Assembly (NCBI GenBank): GCA_029050995.1
Contig: JAIDLO010000025.1
Coordinates: 1 to 18,730 of the forward strand
Direction of reading: 5' to 3'
DNA: 18,730 nt
Origin: Eubacterium sp.
GTDB taxonomy: Bacteria > Bacillota > Clostridia > Oscillospirales > Acutalibacteraceae
In this document: positions 1 to 6,770 of the stretch, in pieces
Numbering within the stretch: the first letter of the stretch is position 1
How the letters are laid out: each line of letters starts with the position of its first letter
Notes under the pieces: model-generated
What the model saw: the letters and a program-made list of their open reading frames with translations, nothing else
What the model was told of the DNA's origin: nothing
The model's database searches: none
Made by a program: the position numbers and the translations under genes

Positions 1-224
1 CCGATCTGACAAAGCCTTTTTGCAATCACAAAGCCGTCCCCTGCATTTTTGCCGTTACCGCAGAAAACAAGAACCTTGTTTCCCTCTATTTCCTTTCCGT
101 AAAATTTTACGATTTTATCAACGCATTTTCTGCCTGCTCTATTCATCAATTCAGCTTCTGAAAAACCTTTTTCAATTGCTGATTCTTCTGCTTTTTTTAT
201 TTCGTCTGCTGTTAATATTCTCAT
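1..224 (-). CDS. nnrE: NAD(P)H-hydrate epimerase domain, N-terminal part (runs off window)
   Basis: The first 74 residues of a YjeF_N-type protein are visible; the rest lies beyond position 1. The family epimerises damaged, hydrated NAD(P)H (R form to S form) so that a partner dehydratase, often fused at the C-terminus in Clostridia, can restore NAD(P)H in the cytoplasm. The diagnostic stretch is CGNGKNAGDGFVIAKRL at residues 55-71, matching the family's glycine/asparagine-rich GPGNNGGDG-type nucleotide loop, preceded by the typical N-terminal helix with MNRAG (residues 27-31). The ATG start lies in an ATGA overlap with the acpS stop (221-224), so translation is probably coupled. acpS followed by this gene is a common Firmicutes arrangement. 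Whether the C-terminal dehydratase domain is present cannot be seen here. Confidence 0.85.
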   Translation of the reverse strand, partial: MRILTADEIKKAEESAIEKGFSEAELMNRAGRKCVDKIVKFYGKEIEGNKVLVFCGNGKNAGDGFVIAKRLCQI

Positions 225-541
225 AGCTTCTCCCACAAAATAACCGATGCTATTGCATAATCGCCGTCATGGCTGATTGAAACATCTGAATTTTCGACAC
301 CAACAATAAATGGTTTGCCCTTTTCATCATGGCTTATTTCAATTGAATTAAGTCTTTTATTTATGCCCGTTCCCTTTGCTTTAAAATAAGCCTCTTTCGC
401 GGCAAATATGCCTGCAAAGGATTCAGCATTTTTACAATAAAGAATTTCATTACTTGTAAAAACAGATGCCTTGAAATGTTCTTTTTCAAGGCTTTTTTCT
501 ATTCTTGAAATTCTGATAATATCTGTTCCTATTTTAAACAT
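221..541 (-). CDS. acpS: Holo-[acyl-carrier-protein] synthase
   Basis: A 106-residue AcpS, slightly shorter than the usual 115-125. It transfers the 4'-phosphopantetheine arm from coenzyme A to the serine of acyl carrier protein, activating it for fatty-acid synthesis in the cytoplasm. The N-terminal GTDIIRISRI (residues 5-14) carries the metal-binding Asp7. FAAKEAYFKAKGTG (residues 46-59) carries Glu50 and the Lys of the second conserved motif. The end has the conserved SISHDGDYAIA (88-98). The ATG at 541 lies inside the end of the upstream beta-galactosidase gene (8-nt overlap), and the stop overlaps the next start, so the gene is embedded in a translationally coupled run. Identification is firm. 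Confidence 0.95.
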   Translation of the reverse strand: MFKIGTDIIRISRIEKSLEKEHFKASVFTSNEILYCKNAESFAGIFAAKEAYFKAKGTGINKRLNSIEISHDEKGKPFIVGVENSDVSISHDGDYAIASVILWEKL

Positions 542-3533
542 TTTCAGTTCCTATCGGCTTAACAGTAAAGCCATTTTCATATTCCTTAACTGATACCATT
601 TTGTGTTCATCAAACGGAGCAGGGCCGCAGGCATTTGAGCCGGCACCAAGCATAAAGCCGTCTATATGAACAGCGGTTGTTTCATACTCTTTCAAATCCT
701 CGGCGTGCATTGCTTTTGCACATTGCGCTACATTGAAATGATTTGCATTGAACACAAAGGATTTCTCGCTTTCAAAACGAAGCCCGAAGCCTTCATTATC
801 CGTAAGTTCTGCCCAATATGTATTGTATCTCATTCCGCTTTCCTGCGGTTTAACATAAACCTCATGCATATCGGAAACAGCAAGCTCCGAAACGGCAAAA
901 ACAGAATGCTCCTTGAAATCAGAAAGCGTTAACATATCATAACCGAAATACTTAACATTTGAAAAGCGTTTCGGCATTTCAAGCGTTATGCCAAGTCTTG
1001 GAACATTGCGTACTGCCAGATTTTTATAGCAATAATCAACCTTGATTTCTCCGTTGCCGTAAATCTTATAGGTTACAAAAAGCATTCCGAGCTTTCTGCA
1101 TTTCGGAGAAAGGAGCTTATATTCTGCATCCAAAACAACGGCATTATCCTCTATACGATAATATTCCTTTTGCTTTTTGCTTTCAAAGCAAAGCTTGTCT
1201 ATCCCGCATTTATGCCAATTTTTGCTTAAATACATATCGTTATCAAGCGGTGCTCTGTAAAGCTCAGGATTAAAGCCTTTTTCCAAGCCTAAGGGACTTT
1301 GATTGAATAACTGTTTGCCGTTATAAAGATAGCTTTCAAGCACACAATTTGATGTATTATACACAATTTCAAACTGATCTGTTGTAATGAAAAGCTTGCG
1401 CTCACTATGAGAAACCCTTGGAGCTTCGCTTTCTGCAATCGGCTCTGCTTTATAATCATCGCTTAAAACAATCTGCTCTCTTGCAATATGCTTTTCGCCG
1501 TCATAATAATTAAACACGATAACCGTATGGTTATCAATTTTAAAATCAATTTCTTTAGTAATTGTTCGTGTTGGTTCAATTTCAAGCTCAAACTCGCCGC
1601 TTTCTGCTTCAATTCCATTCTGTAAAACGGAATACTGAACTGTGCAGTTCTGCGTTTTAAAGTAGCATTTGCTTGTAAATTTAAACACATTGTTTTCCTT
1701 ATGCTTTGCTCGTATCGGGCGATAGCAGTTTTTCATCTGAACAGCGCCTGTATGCGGCGTTCTGTCCGGATTAAATAAGCCGTCAACACAAAAATTACTG
1801 TCGTGCTTCCATTCGCCGTGATCCCCGCCATAGGTGTATTTATAATCGCCGTTTTCATGATAAACAGCGTGATCAACAAATTCCCAGATACAGCCGCCCA
1901 TCATAATATCACTTGAATAAAAGGTTTTAACATAACGCTCCAAATCGCCTGCGCCAACGCCCATTGCATGCGCATATTCACAAAGGAAGAACGGCTTTTC
2001 ATAATACTTACGGGAAAGCCCTCTGCCTGCTGCAACCTTTTCGCACTTTGGCTGCGGCGGATACATTTCGGAATGAACATCATAAGAAAAGCGCCTTGTT
2101 CTTGTTGCACCCTCATAATGAATCGGAATATCCGTTAATTCCTTTAAATTTTTATAGCAGTAATCCTGACACCGAATACCGCCTGCCTCGTTTCCGAGCG
2201 ACCACATTGTTATACTCGGATTATTCTTATCACGCTGGAACATACGGTTTACTCTGTCCCAGTAATGCTCTTTCCATGCAGTGTTGTTACTGATCAGATT
2301 TGGTCGGTAAGGACCGTCACAGCACACACCATGCGCCTCAATATCTGCCTCATCAACAACATAGATACCATATTCATCACATAATTCGATAAAGGTAGGA
2401 TCGGGCGGATAATGCGATGTACGAACGCAGTTTACATTATATTCCTTGAATATTCTAATATCCTGTTCCATTTCATCAATCGTCATAACATAACCCGCTT
2501 TCGGCGTTGTGTCATGATGATTAACACCAAGGAGCTTTATTCTTTTATTATTGAAATAGAAAATATTTTTTCTGATATCAACATGCCTGAAGCCGATTCT
2601 TTTTCTGATAATTTCTTCGGTTTCTTCATCGTTTGAAAGTGAAATATACAAATCATAAAGCTTTGGAATTTCAGCATTCCATTCTTCAACATCAAGAACA
2701 TCAAAAGTAATCTTATCCGTTTTACCGGGGCAGACACTGATTGACTTTTCGGCAACAAGCTTGTTTTTATCCATAATCACAGCATTAAAGCTGATTTCTG
2801 ATTTCAGCTTAAATTCAGGAATCACATCAAGCATATAGGAGCCGTCCTGATTATATGTAATTTTAGCCTCAAAATCATAAATGGAATTATCCCCTGTTTT
2901 ATAAATCAAAACATCACGGAAAATACCATTGCTTCTGAACATATCCTGCGCTTCAATATAAGTTCCGTTGCACCATTTATGAACAACGGCAACAATTTCG
3001 TTTTCGCCCTCTGCAAGATCCTGCGTAATATCAAATTCAGCAGTATTATGGCTTCCCTCACTGTAGCCGACATATTTTCCGTTTACAAAAACATCAAGAC
3101 TGCCTGCAACACCAAGAAAGGCAACGCTGAAATTGCCTGTTATATCGCTTATAATAAACTTTTTGGAATAAACACCAACAGGGCAGTCCTCGGGAAAATG
3201 CGGCGGATTAACACCAAACTGATAGCGCTGATTTACATAATAAGGCCTTTCATAGCCTGTATACTGCCACATAGACGGAACAGGAACAGCGTCCATTTCT
3301 TCGTTATCCGTATCAAATTCCTCCGGCATTTCGGATACCTTTGCATAGTATTTAAAATTCCATTCGCCAGATAATACAGCAACTCTTGAAGAATTATATC
3401 GTTCCGTTCTGATATCGGTTTCATCAAGCTCTTCTTTATTTGAAAACGGAATAAAATATGCACGGGGCGTTAAAAGGTTTTCAGAAAAAAGTTCAAAATT
3501 TTTGTAGTTATCCTTCTTTAAATTATAAATCAT
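534..3533 (-). CDS. lacZ: Beta-galactosidase, glycoside hydrolase family 2
   Basis: A 999-residue GH2 enzyme, close to the length of E. coli LacZ (about 1024), with no signal peptide and so cytoplasmic. It should hydrolyse lactose or other terminal beta-galactosides. Visible in order: sugar-binding jelly roll (about 50-215, with QDMFR and GIFRDV at 196-208), an Ig-like domain, the TIM barrel (about 330-620) and the C-terminal small-chain domain with RAPLDNDMY. The acid/base is Glu449 in SLGNEAGG and the nucleophile is Glu519 in LCEYAHAMG. The ATG at 3533 has GGAG 7 nt upstream. It starts 21 nt after the GNAT gene and overlaps acpS by 8 nt. No lac permease or lac-type regulator is adjacent, so its control is unclear. 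Two residues matching the E. coli sodium site appear swapped (Asn189, Asp584; see findings). Confidence 0.95.
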   Translation of the reverse strand: MIYNLKKDNYKNFELFSENLLTPRAYFIPFSNKEELDETDIRTERYNSSRVAVLSGEWNFKYYAKVSEMPEEFDTDNEEMDAVPVPSMWQYTGYERPYYVNQRYQFGVNPPHFPEDCPVGVYSKKFIISDITGNFSVAFLGVAGSLDVFVNGKYVGYSEGSHNTAEFDITQDLAEGENEIVAVVHKWCNGTYIEAQDMFRSNGIFRDVLIYKTGDNSIYDFEAKITYNQDGSYMLDVIPEFKLKSEISFNAVIMDKNKLVAEKSISVCPGKTDKITFDVLDVEEWNAEIPKLYDLYISLSNDEETEEIIRKRIGFRHVDIRKNIFYFNNKRIKLLGVNHHDTTPKAGYVMTIDEMEQDIRIFKEYNVNCVRTSHYPPDPTFIELCDEYGIYVVDEADIEAHGVCCDGPYRPNLISNNTAWKEHYWDRVNRMFQRDKNNPSITMWSLGNEAGGIRCQDYCYKNLKELTDIPIHYEGATRTRRFSYDVHSEMYPPQPKCEKVAAGRGLSRKYYEKPFFLCEYAHAMGVGAGDLERYVKTFYSSDIMMGGCIWEFVDHAVYHENGDYKYTYGGDHGEWKHDSNFCVDGLFNPDRTPHTGAVQMKNCYRPIRAKHKENNVFKFTSKCYFKTQNCTVQYSVLQNGIEAESGEFELEIEPTRTITKEIDFKIDNHTVIVFNYYDGEKHIAREQIVLSDDYKAEPIAESEAPRVSHSERKLFITTDQFEIVYNTSNCVLESYLYNGKQLFNQSPLGLEKGFNPELYRAPLDNDMYLSKNWHKCGIDKLCFESKKQKEYYRIEDNAVVLDAEYKLLSPKCRKLGMLFVTYKIYGNGEIKVDYCYKNLAVRNVPRLGITLEMPKRFSNVKYFGYDMLTLSDFKEHSVFAVSELAVSDMHEVYVKPQESGMRYNTYWAELTDNEGFGLRFESEKSFVFNANHFNVAQCAKAMHAEDLKEYETTAVHIDGFMLGAGSNACGPAPFDEHKMVSVKEYENGFTVKPIGTENV

Positions 3534-3554
3534 AAGGAAGCTCCATTCGTAATA

Positions 3555-4025
3555 TTATAAAATGGTTTCAAGATGGGTTTTCTGCGGTTTCAGTCCGCAT
3601 TTTTCATAAAACTTCATAGCTGATTCATTGCAATTCCAAACATTGAGCGTTAAGTTATAACACTCCTTTTCTTTGGCAAATGCAACAACATACGCATAAA
3701 GCTCTTTTCCGATATGCTTTCCTCTTAATTTTTCATCAACACATAAATCATCAATATAAAGCGTTTTTACATCTGTAAGAATATTATTATTGATATGCTG
3801 TTCAAAGATGCAAAAGGCATAGCCTAACACAGCATTACTTTCATCTACGGCAACAAAAATCGGCTTTTGATCATCAGCAATCATATCAATCAGCTGTTCA
3901 TCCGTATATTTTCTAGCGCCGTATTTAAACAGGTCAGGTCTGCCGTTATGATGCACAAGGCAAACCTGGTTCAATAAATCATGAATTTTAGGAATATCAA
4001 TATTCTCTGCTCTGCGAATTAACAT
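3555..4025 (-). CDS. GNAT-family N-acetyltransferase
   Basis: A 156-residue single-domain GNAT protein, which transfers an acetyl group from acetyl-CoA to an unknown amine acceptor. The acetyl-CoA binding motif A is visible as YIDDLCVDEKLRGKHIGKEL (about residues 91-110), with the R-x-x-G-x-G/A-like RGKHIG loop. The typical closing segment NVWNCNESAMKFYEKCGL (about 128-145) follows. An upstream in-frame TTG at 4037 lies within or before the Shine-Dalgarno sequence; I prefer the ATG at 4025, which has GGAGG five bases upstream. It is the first gene of the minus-strand cluster leading into the beta-galactosidase (21-nt gap) and is divergent from spoIIID. The substrate cannot be told from sequence. 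Confidence 0.88.
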   Translation of the reverse strand: MLIRRAENIDIPKIHDLLNQVCLVHHNGRPDLFKYGARKYTDEQLIDMIADDQKPIFVAVDESNAVLGYAFCIFEQHINNNILTDVKTLYIDDLCVDEKLRGKHIGKELYAYVVAFAKEKECYNLTLNVWNCNESAMKFYEKCGLKPQKTHLETIL

Positions 4026-4055
4026 AACATCCTCCAAATATAATTAATTAACTAT

Positions 4056-4061
4056 ATTATA
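4056..4061 (-). promoter_or_regulatory. Candidate -10 element for the GNAT-lacZ-acpS cluster
   Basis: A perfect TATAAT on the minus strand lies about 20 bp before the GNAT ribosome site. No good -35 stands 16-18 bp upstream; TTGAAT is present but only 10 bp away. It is supported only by the -10 match and by its position in the divergent spacer. Confidence 0.35.
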
Positions 4062-4159
4062 GTAACATAAAATTCAATATAAATCTACCATTTATTCGTT
4101 GCATTTTTTGTAATATTTTCCCTGTAACGAAAATATATATTACCAAGGCGGTGAAAAAC

Positions 4160-4411
4160 TTGAACGGTAATGTTGAAAAAAGATGCATTGAAATCGGAAA
4201 ATACATAAGAGATACAGGCGCAACCGTAAGGCAGGCAGGCACAGTTTTCGGAATCAGCAAATCTACAGTACATATTGATGTTACAAAACGGCTTTATGAA
4301 ATAGACAAAATACTTTATGATGATGTTGCAAAGGTTTTACAGGAAAACAAGGCAGAACGCCACATCAGAGGCGGAAACGCAACAAAAAAGAAATACTTAA
4401 GTTGTCGATAG
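4160..4411 (+). CDS. spoIIID: Sporulation transcription factor SpoIIID
   Basis: A small DNA-binding protein that in Bacillus switches genes on and off in the mother cell during sporulation, working with sigma-E and before sigma-K. The helix-turn-helix is TVRQAGTVFGISKSTVHID (residues 22-40), followed by the family's C-terminal basic block HIRGGNATKKKY (68-79), matching HLRGGEATKLKY in B. subtilis. I place the start at TTG 4160 rather than GTG 4151. From 4160 the N-terminus aligns without gaps to B. subtilis SpoIIID up to IGKYI (residues 12-16 in both), and AAGGCGGTGA at 4145-4154 then serves as a Shine-Dalgarno with a 5-nt spacer. The protein is 83 residues against about 93 in Bacillus. It stands alone, divergent from GNAT. 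I saw no clear sigma-E promoter upstream. Confidence 0.92.
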   Translation: MNGNVEKRCIEIGKYIRDTGATVRQAGTVFGISKSTVHIDVTKRLYEIDKILYDDVAKVLQENKAERHIRGGNATKKKYLSCR

Positions 4412-4414
4412 TCG

Positions 4415-4451
4415 AAAGAATATGGTTTTGAACCAATCTTTTCCGCCAATA
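4415..4451 (+). repeat. Hairpin motif copy 1 (related to the proC leader)
   Basis: Directly after spoIIID, AAAGA and TCTTT flank TGGTT/AACCA with a TTG loop, followed by CCGCCAAT. Nearly the same outer parts (AAAGAAT, GAAC, CAATCTTTTCCGCC) recur at 4736-4769 in the proC leader with a different inner stem. It has no proper U-tract, so it is not a good terminator. The outer stem of the proC copy is missing here. Confidence 0.5.
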
Positions 4452-4495
4452 CTTCGTTAAATTATTCTTGAATACGGTAGTATGCAAAAATAATT

Positions 4496-4541
4496 GTGCC
4501 TTGTCTTGACGCAAAATCTTCGCTTCAAAACTGCAAGGCAC
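4496..4541. repeat. Palindromic hairpin, left element of the spoIIID-proC spacer
   Basis: GTGCCTTG (4496-4503) and CAAGGCAC (4534-4541) form a perfect 8-bp stem. Inside it, TTGA...TCAA and GC/GC give a second stem around an AAAATCTTC loop. It abuts and slightly overlaps the larger palindrome to its right. Neither strand has a following T-run, so it is probably not a terminator. Confidence 0.6.
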
Positions 4542-4650
4542 CTAAAATACAAAATTATGAGTAGATTTGTGCATTTCTTTGTCGCAGGCATACTCGCGTA
4601 TGGCAAGACAAAAAAATGTACAAAGATGCCATTATTTTGCATTTTAGGCA
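4539..4650. repeat. 112-bp imperfect palindrome, MITE-like
   Basis: The left arm 4539-4583 and right arm 4607-4650 are inverted copies: 17 of 21 outer bases and 16 of 18 inner bases match, separated by a short non-matching block. The centre holds a small CATAC-TCGC-GTATG hairpin. Open frames on both strands across it are by-products of the symmetry. No transposase or clear target-site duplication is visible. It could be a non-autonomous insertion element or a transcribed hairpin. Confidence 0.65.
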
Positions 4651-4685
4651 TATTATTTCGGCTATCGCCAACTTAATAAAAAGAA

Positions 4686-4714
4686 TTGATATTTTTTCTC
4701 CTGCGTGGTAGTAT
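4686..4714 (+). promoter_or_regulatory. proC promoter, extended -10 type
   Basis: TTGATA (4686-4691), a 17-bp spacer, then TAGTAT (4709-4714) preceded by TGG, which is the extended -10 motif. Transcription would start near 4721, at the base of the leader hairpin. The -35 matches 5 of 6 consensus bases and the -10 matches 4 of 6. Confidence 0.55.
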
Positions 4715-4720
4715 ATATTT

Positions 4721-4769
4721 AGGCTGGCGCAGTTAAAAGAATGCGACTGAACAGCAATCTTTTCCGCCT
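4721..4769 (+). promoter_or_regulatory. Structured 5' leader of proC
   Basis: The predicted transcript begins with AGGC-U-GG, which pairs with CC-GCCU (4764-4769). A 7-nt bulge CGCAGUU follows, then AAAAGA pairs with UCUUUU, and UGC with GCA, around the loop GACUGAACA. The bulge CAGUU can pair with GACUG of the loop. The ribosome site AGGAGG (4781-4786) lies 12 nt after the helix and is free. Function is unknown. Confidence 0.45.
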
Positions 4770-4792
4770 AATATACACACAGGAGGTTTTTT

Positions 4793-5590
4793 ATGACTAT
4801 AGGATTTATCGGCTGCGGAAATATGGGCAGCGCTATTATAAAAGGAATAACAGAAGCAGGTGTTATTGAAAGCAGCAAGATTTTTGCTTTTGACCCATAC
4901 GCACCAAGCATTGACAAGGCAGTTAAAGCGTATGGAATTACAAAATGCGGAAATGCAAAAGAAATTATTATGAATTCCAATATCGTTGTGCTTGCAGTTA
5001 AGCCGAATATGATTGCCTCCGTTTTGCAAGAAATCAATTTTGAGCTTGAAAAGAAAGACACTATTGTGATTTCAATTGCGGCAGGAAAAACACTTGAATT
5101 TATTAGGGACAACCTTACGCACGACAACAAATTGGTAAGAATTATGCCGAATATAAACGCAAAGGTTGCAGCAGCATGCAGCGCTTACTGCACAAACGGA
5201 AATGTTACGGACGAAGAGAAGAAAGAAATTGAAAAAATCTTCGGCACGGTCGGAACAATTATGGAGCTTCCCGAAAGCAACTTTTCCCTGTTCGGCGTAC
5301 TCGCAGGCTGTTCCCCTGCTTTTGTTTATATGTTTATTGACGCACTTGCAAGAGCAGGCGTTAAAAACGGAATGAAAAAGGACACTGCACTGCAGATTGC
5401 AGCACAATCTGTTTTAGGCAGTGCAAAAATGATTTTAGAAAGCGACACACATCCTTTTGAGCTGATAGATCAGGTATGCTCTCCGGGCGGAACAACCATT
5501 GAGGGTGTTACCTCTCTTCAGGCAGACGGCTTTGAAGCCGCCATTCATAAGGCTGTTGATAAGGCTGTTGATAAGGATAGTAGACTTTAA
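4793..5590 (+). CDS. proC: Pyrroline-5-carboxylate reductase
   Basis: A 265-residue P5C reductase catalysing the last step of proline synthesis: NAD(P)H-dependent reduction of 1-pyrroline-5-carboxylate to L-proline. The N-terminal Rossmann fold has IGCGNMG (residues 6-12). The C-terminal dimerisation domain has GCSPAFVYMFIDALARAG (about 171-188) and the ProC signature SPGGTTIEGV near 230-240. The length fits the family (about 270). AGGAGG lies 6 nt before the ATG. The C-terminus carries a small in-frame duplication, KAVD repeated twice, from a 12-bp tandem repeat. The gene has its own promoter and a strong terminator, so it is monocistronic. Expression may be influenced by the structured leader. 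Confidence 0.95.
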   Translation: MTIGFIGCGNMGSAIIKGITEAGVIESSKIFAFDPYAPSIDKAVKAYGITKCGNAKEIIMNSNIVVLAVKPNMIASVLQEINFELEKKDTIVISIAAGKTLEFIRDNLTHDNKLVRIMPNINAKVAAACSAYCTNGNVTDEEKKEIEKIFGTVGTIMELPESNFSLFGVLAGCSPAFVYMFIDALARAGVKNGMKKDTALQIAAQSVLGSAKMILESDTHPFELIDQVCSPGGTTIEGVTSLQADGFEAAIHKAVDKAVDKDSRL

Positions 5591-5603
5591 AATAGATAGT
5601 AAG

Positions 5604-5631
5604 AAAGCACCTCAATCGAGGTGCTTTTTTT
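5604..5631 (+). terminator. Intrinsic terminator after proC
   Basis: AAAGCACCTC (5604-5613), loop AATC, GAGGTGCTTT (5618-5627), then a T-run to 5631. The convergent permease gene ends at 5630, so the hairpin also closes that operon; the minus-strand T-run is shorter. Confidence 0.92.
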
Positions 5632-6766
5632 ATTCTGCCATAATCTTTTTAAGAGAAATGCGTTTTATTCTTTCTGAGCAGAGGAGCATAACGGCTTCAT
5701 AAAAAACAACAAATGTTACAACTGCAATCACAAAAGCCTTAAAATTGAAATTGAATTCAGCTATATCGTCAACGCTTCCGAATACAACATTGACCATAAA
5801 TTTAAGAAGCCCGTATTGATACCCCGTTCCGACCGCAAAGCCGATATAGGCAAAAGGTCTGTAGCCGCCGAGAACAGCATTGCTGCAGGAGCGGTATTCA
5901 TACCCAAAAGCATTCATCAGTGAAATATTTACGGAATTGAATTTTACAACTGATGATACCGCAAGAAACAGCGTTACACAGGAAAACAGAACGCCGATTG
6001 CAACCATCAGAACACGCATCATAACATCAGCATATTCCTTCATACTGAAAGACATCTGCATCGTAGAAGAATAGGAAAACGCAGAAAGAAAAACAAATAT
6101 CACAAGTGAAATTCTTTGGCGGATGACTCCCCTTTTCATTTCATCCATAAACGGAAGCGTATCCTTATTGCCTTTATAATGCTTAACCTTGCCCTGCTTG
6201 CCTTTCAGAAGATGGATTACAGGCGTTTTCAGCCTTATAAAGCTATAAAGCACTGCGGCTATGGAAAAGAATACAGTCGGCACAAGAACAAGATAAATTG
6301 GAATGGACGGATGAAAACAGACATCCATATCTGGAAAAAGCTGTTCGGCATTCTGCACCTCATAAAATTTAGGCATTAAACAGAAAGCCGAAGCAAAGCC
6401 TGCTGCCGTTCCAACAAATACATTCAAGCCAAAAACGGAAAAATCCTTTGCCAATTTCAAATTTGAAAAGCCGAGCGCTTTTAAAATGCCAAGTTCCTTA
6501 CTGTGATTATCAATATAATTCTTTATGTAAAAGCAAAGCAGAACAACGCTTGTTAAAAGCATACAGCCGCCTGTAACACCGCATACAACCTTACTTGTCA
6601 TAAGCTGGGCATCAAACATAATTATGGATGCTTCATCAACAATCTGCGATTCCACAGAAGCCAAATCAATACTGTAATTCATAAAAAGCGTGCATATAAA
6701 CACAGCACAAAAGGATATAACGCTTATCCCCAAAAACTTAAAACAATTTTTTAATCCGATAATCAT
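5630..6766 (-). CDS. ABC transporter permease, FtsX-like
   Basis: A 378-residue membrane protein with about eight hydrophobic segments in two sets of four. The first starts at residue 12 (GISVISFCAVFICTLF), and a cytoplasmic linker separates the sets near 180-205. KELGILKALGFSNLKL (about residues 88-103) is the coupling segment typical of FtsX/MacB-type permeases; the second half has a weaker counterpart, SLMNAFGYEYR. The large extracytoplasmic domain of MacB or BceB relatives is missing. I place the start at ATG 6766, two bases past the ATPase stop codon; the longer frame from 6835 overlaps that gene by 65 bp. It should form the membrane half of the transporter encoded upstream. The substrate is unknown; peptide or drug export fits a TetR-controlled operon. 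Confidence 0.85.
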   Translation of the reverse strand: MIIGLKNCFKFLGISVISFCAVFICTLFMNYSIDLASVESQIVDEASIIMFDAQLMTSKVVCGVTGGCMLLTSVVLLCFYIKNYIDNHSKELGILKALGFSNLKLAKDFSVFGLNVFVGTAAGFASAFCLMPKFYEVQNAEQLFPDMDVCFHPSIPIYLVLVPTVFFSIAAVLYSFIRLKTPVIHLLKGKQGKVKHYKGNKDTLPFMDEMKRGVIRQRISLVIFVFLSAFSYSSTMQMSFSMKEYADVMMRVLMVAIGVLFSCVTLFLAVSSVVKFNSVNISLMNAFGYEYRSCSNAVLGGYRPFAYIGFAVGTGYQYGLLKFMVNVVFGSVDDIAEFNFNFKAFVIAVVTFVVFYEAVMLLCSERIKRISLKKIMAE

Positions 6767-6770
6767 AATT

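Noticed and set aside
4026..4037. TTG start for the GNAT protein at 4037
   Set aside because: This codon overlaps the GGAGG ribosome site of the ATG at 4025.
4457..4676. Two overlapping open frames (64 and 60 residues) on opposite strands between spoIIID and proC
   Set aside because: They cover the large palindrome; their similar peptides come from the inverted symmetry, and neither has a ribosome site.
4698..4786. Long hairpin in which CTCCTG pairs with CAGGAG of the proC ribosome site
   Set aside because: The CTCCTG strand falls inside the -35/-10 spacer of the best proC promoter and would not be in the RNA. It would revive only if transcription comes from further upstream.
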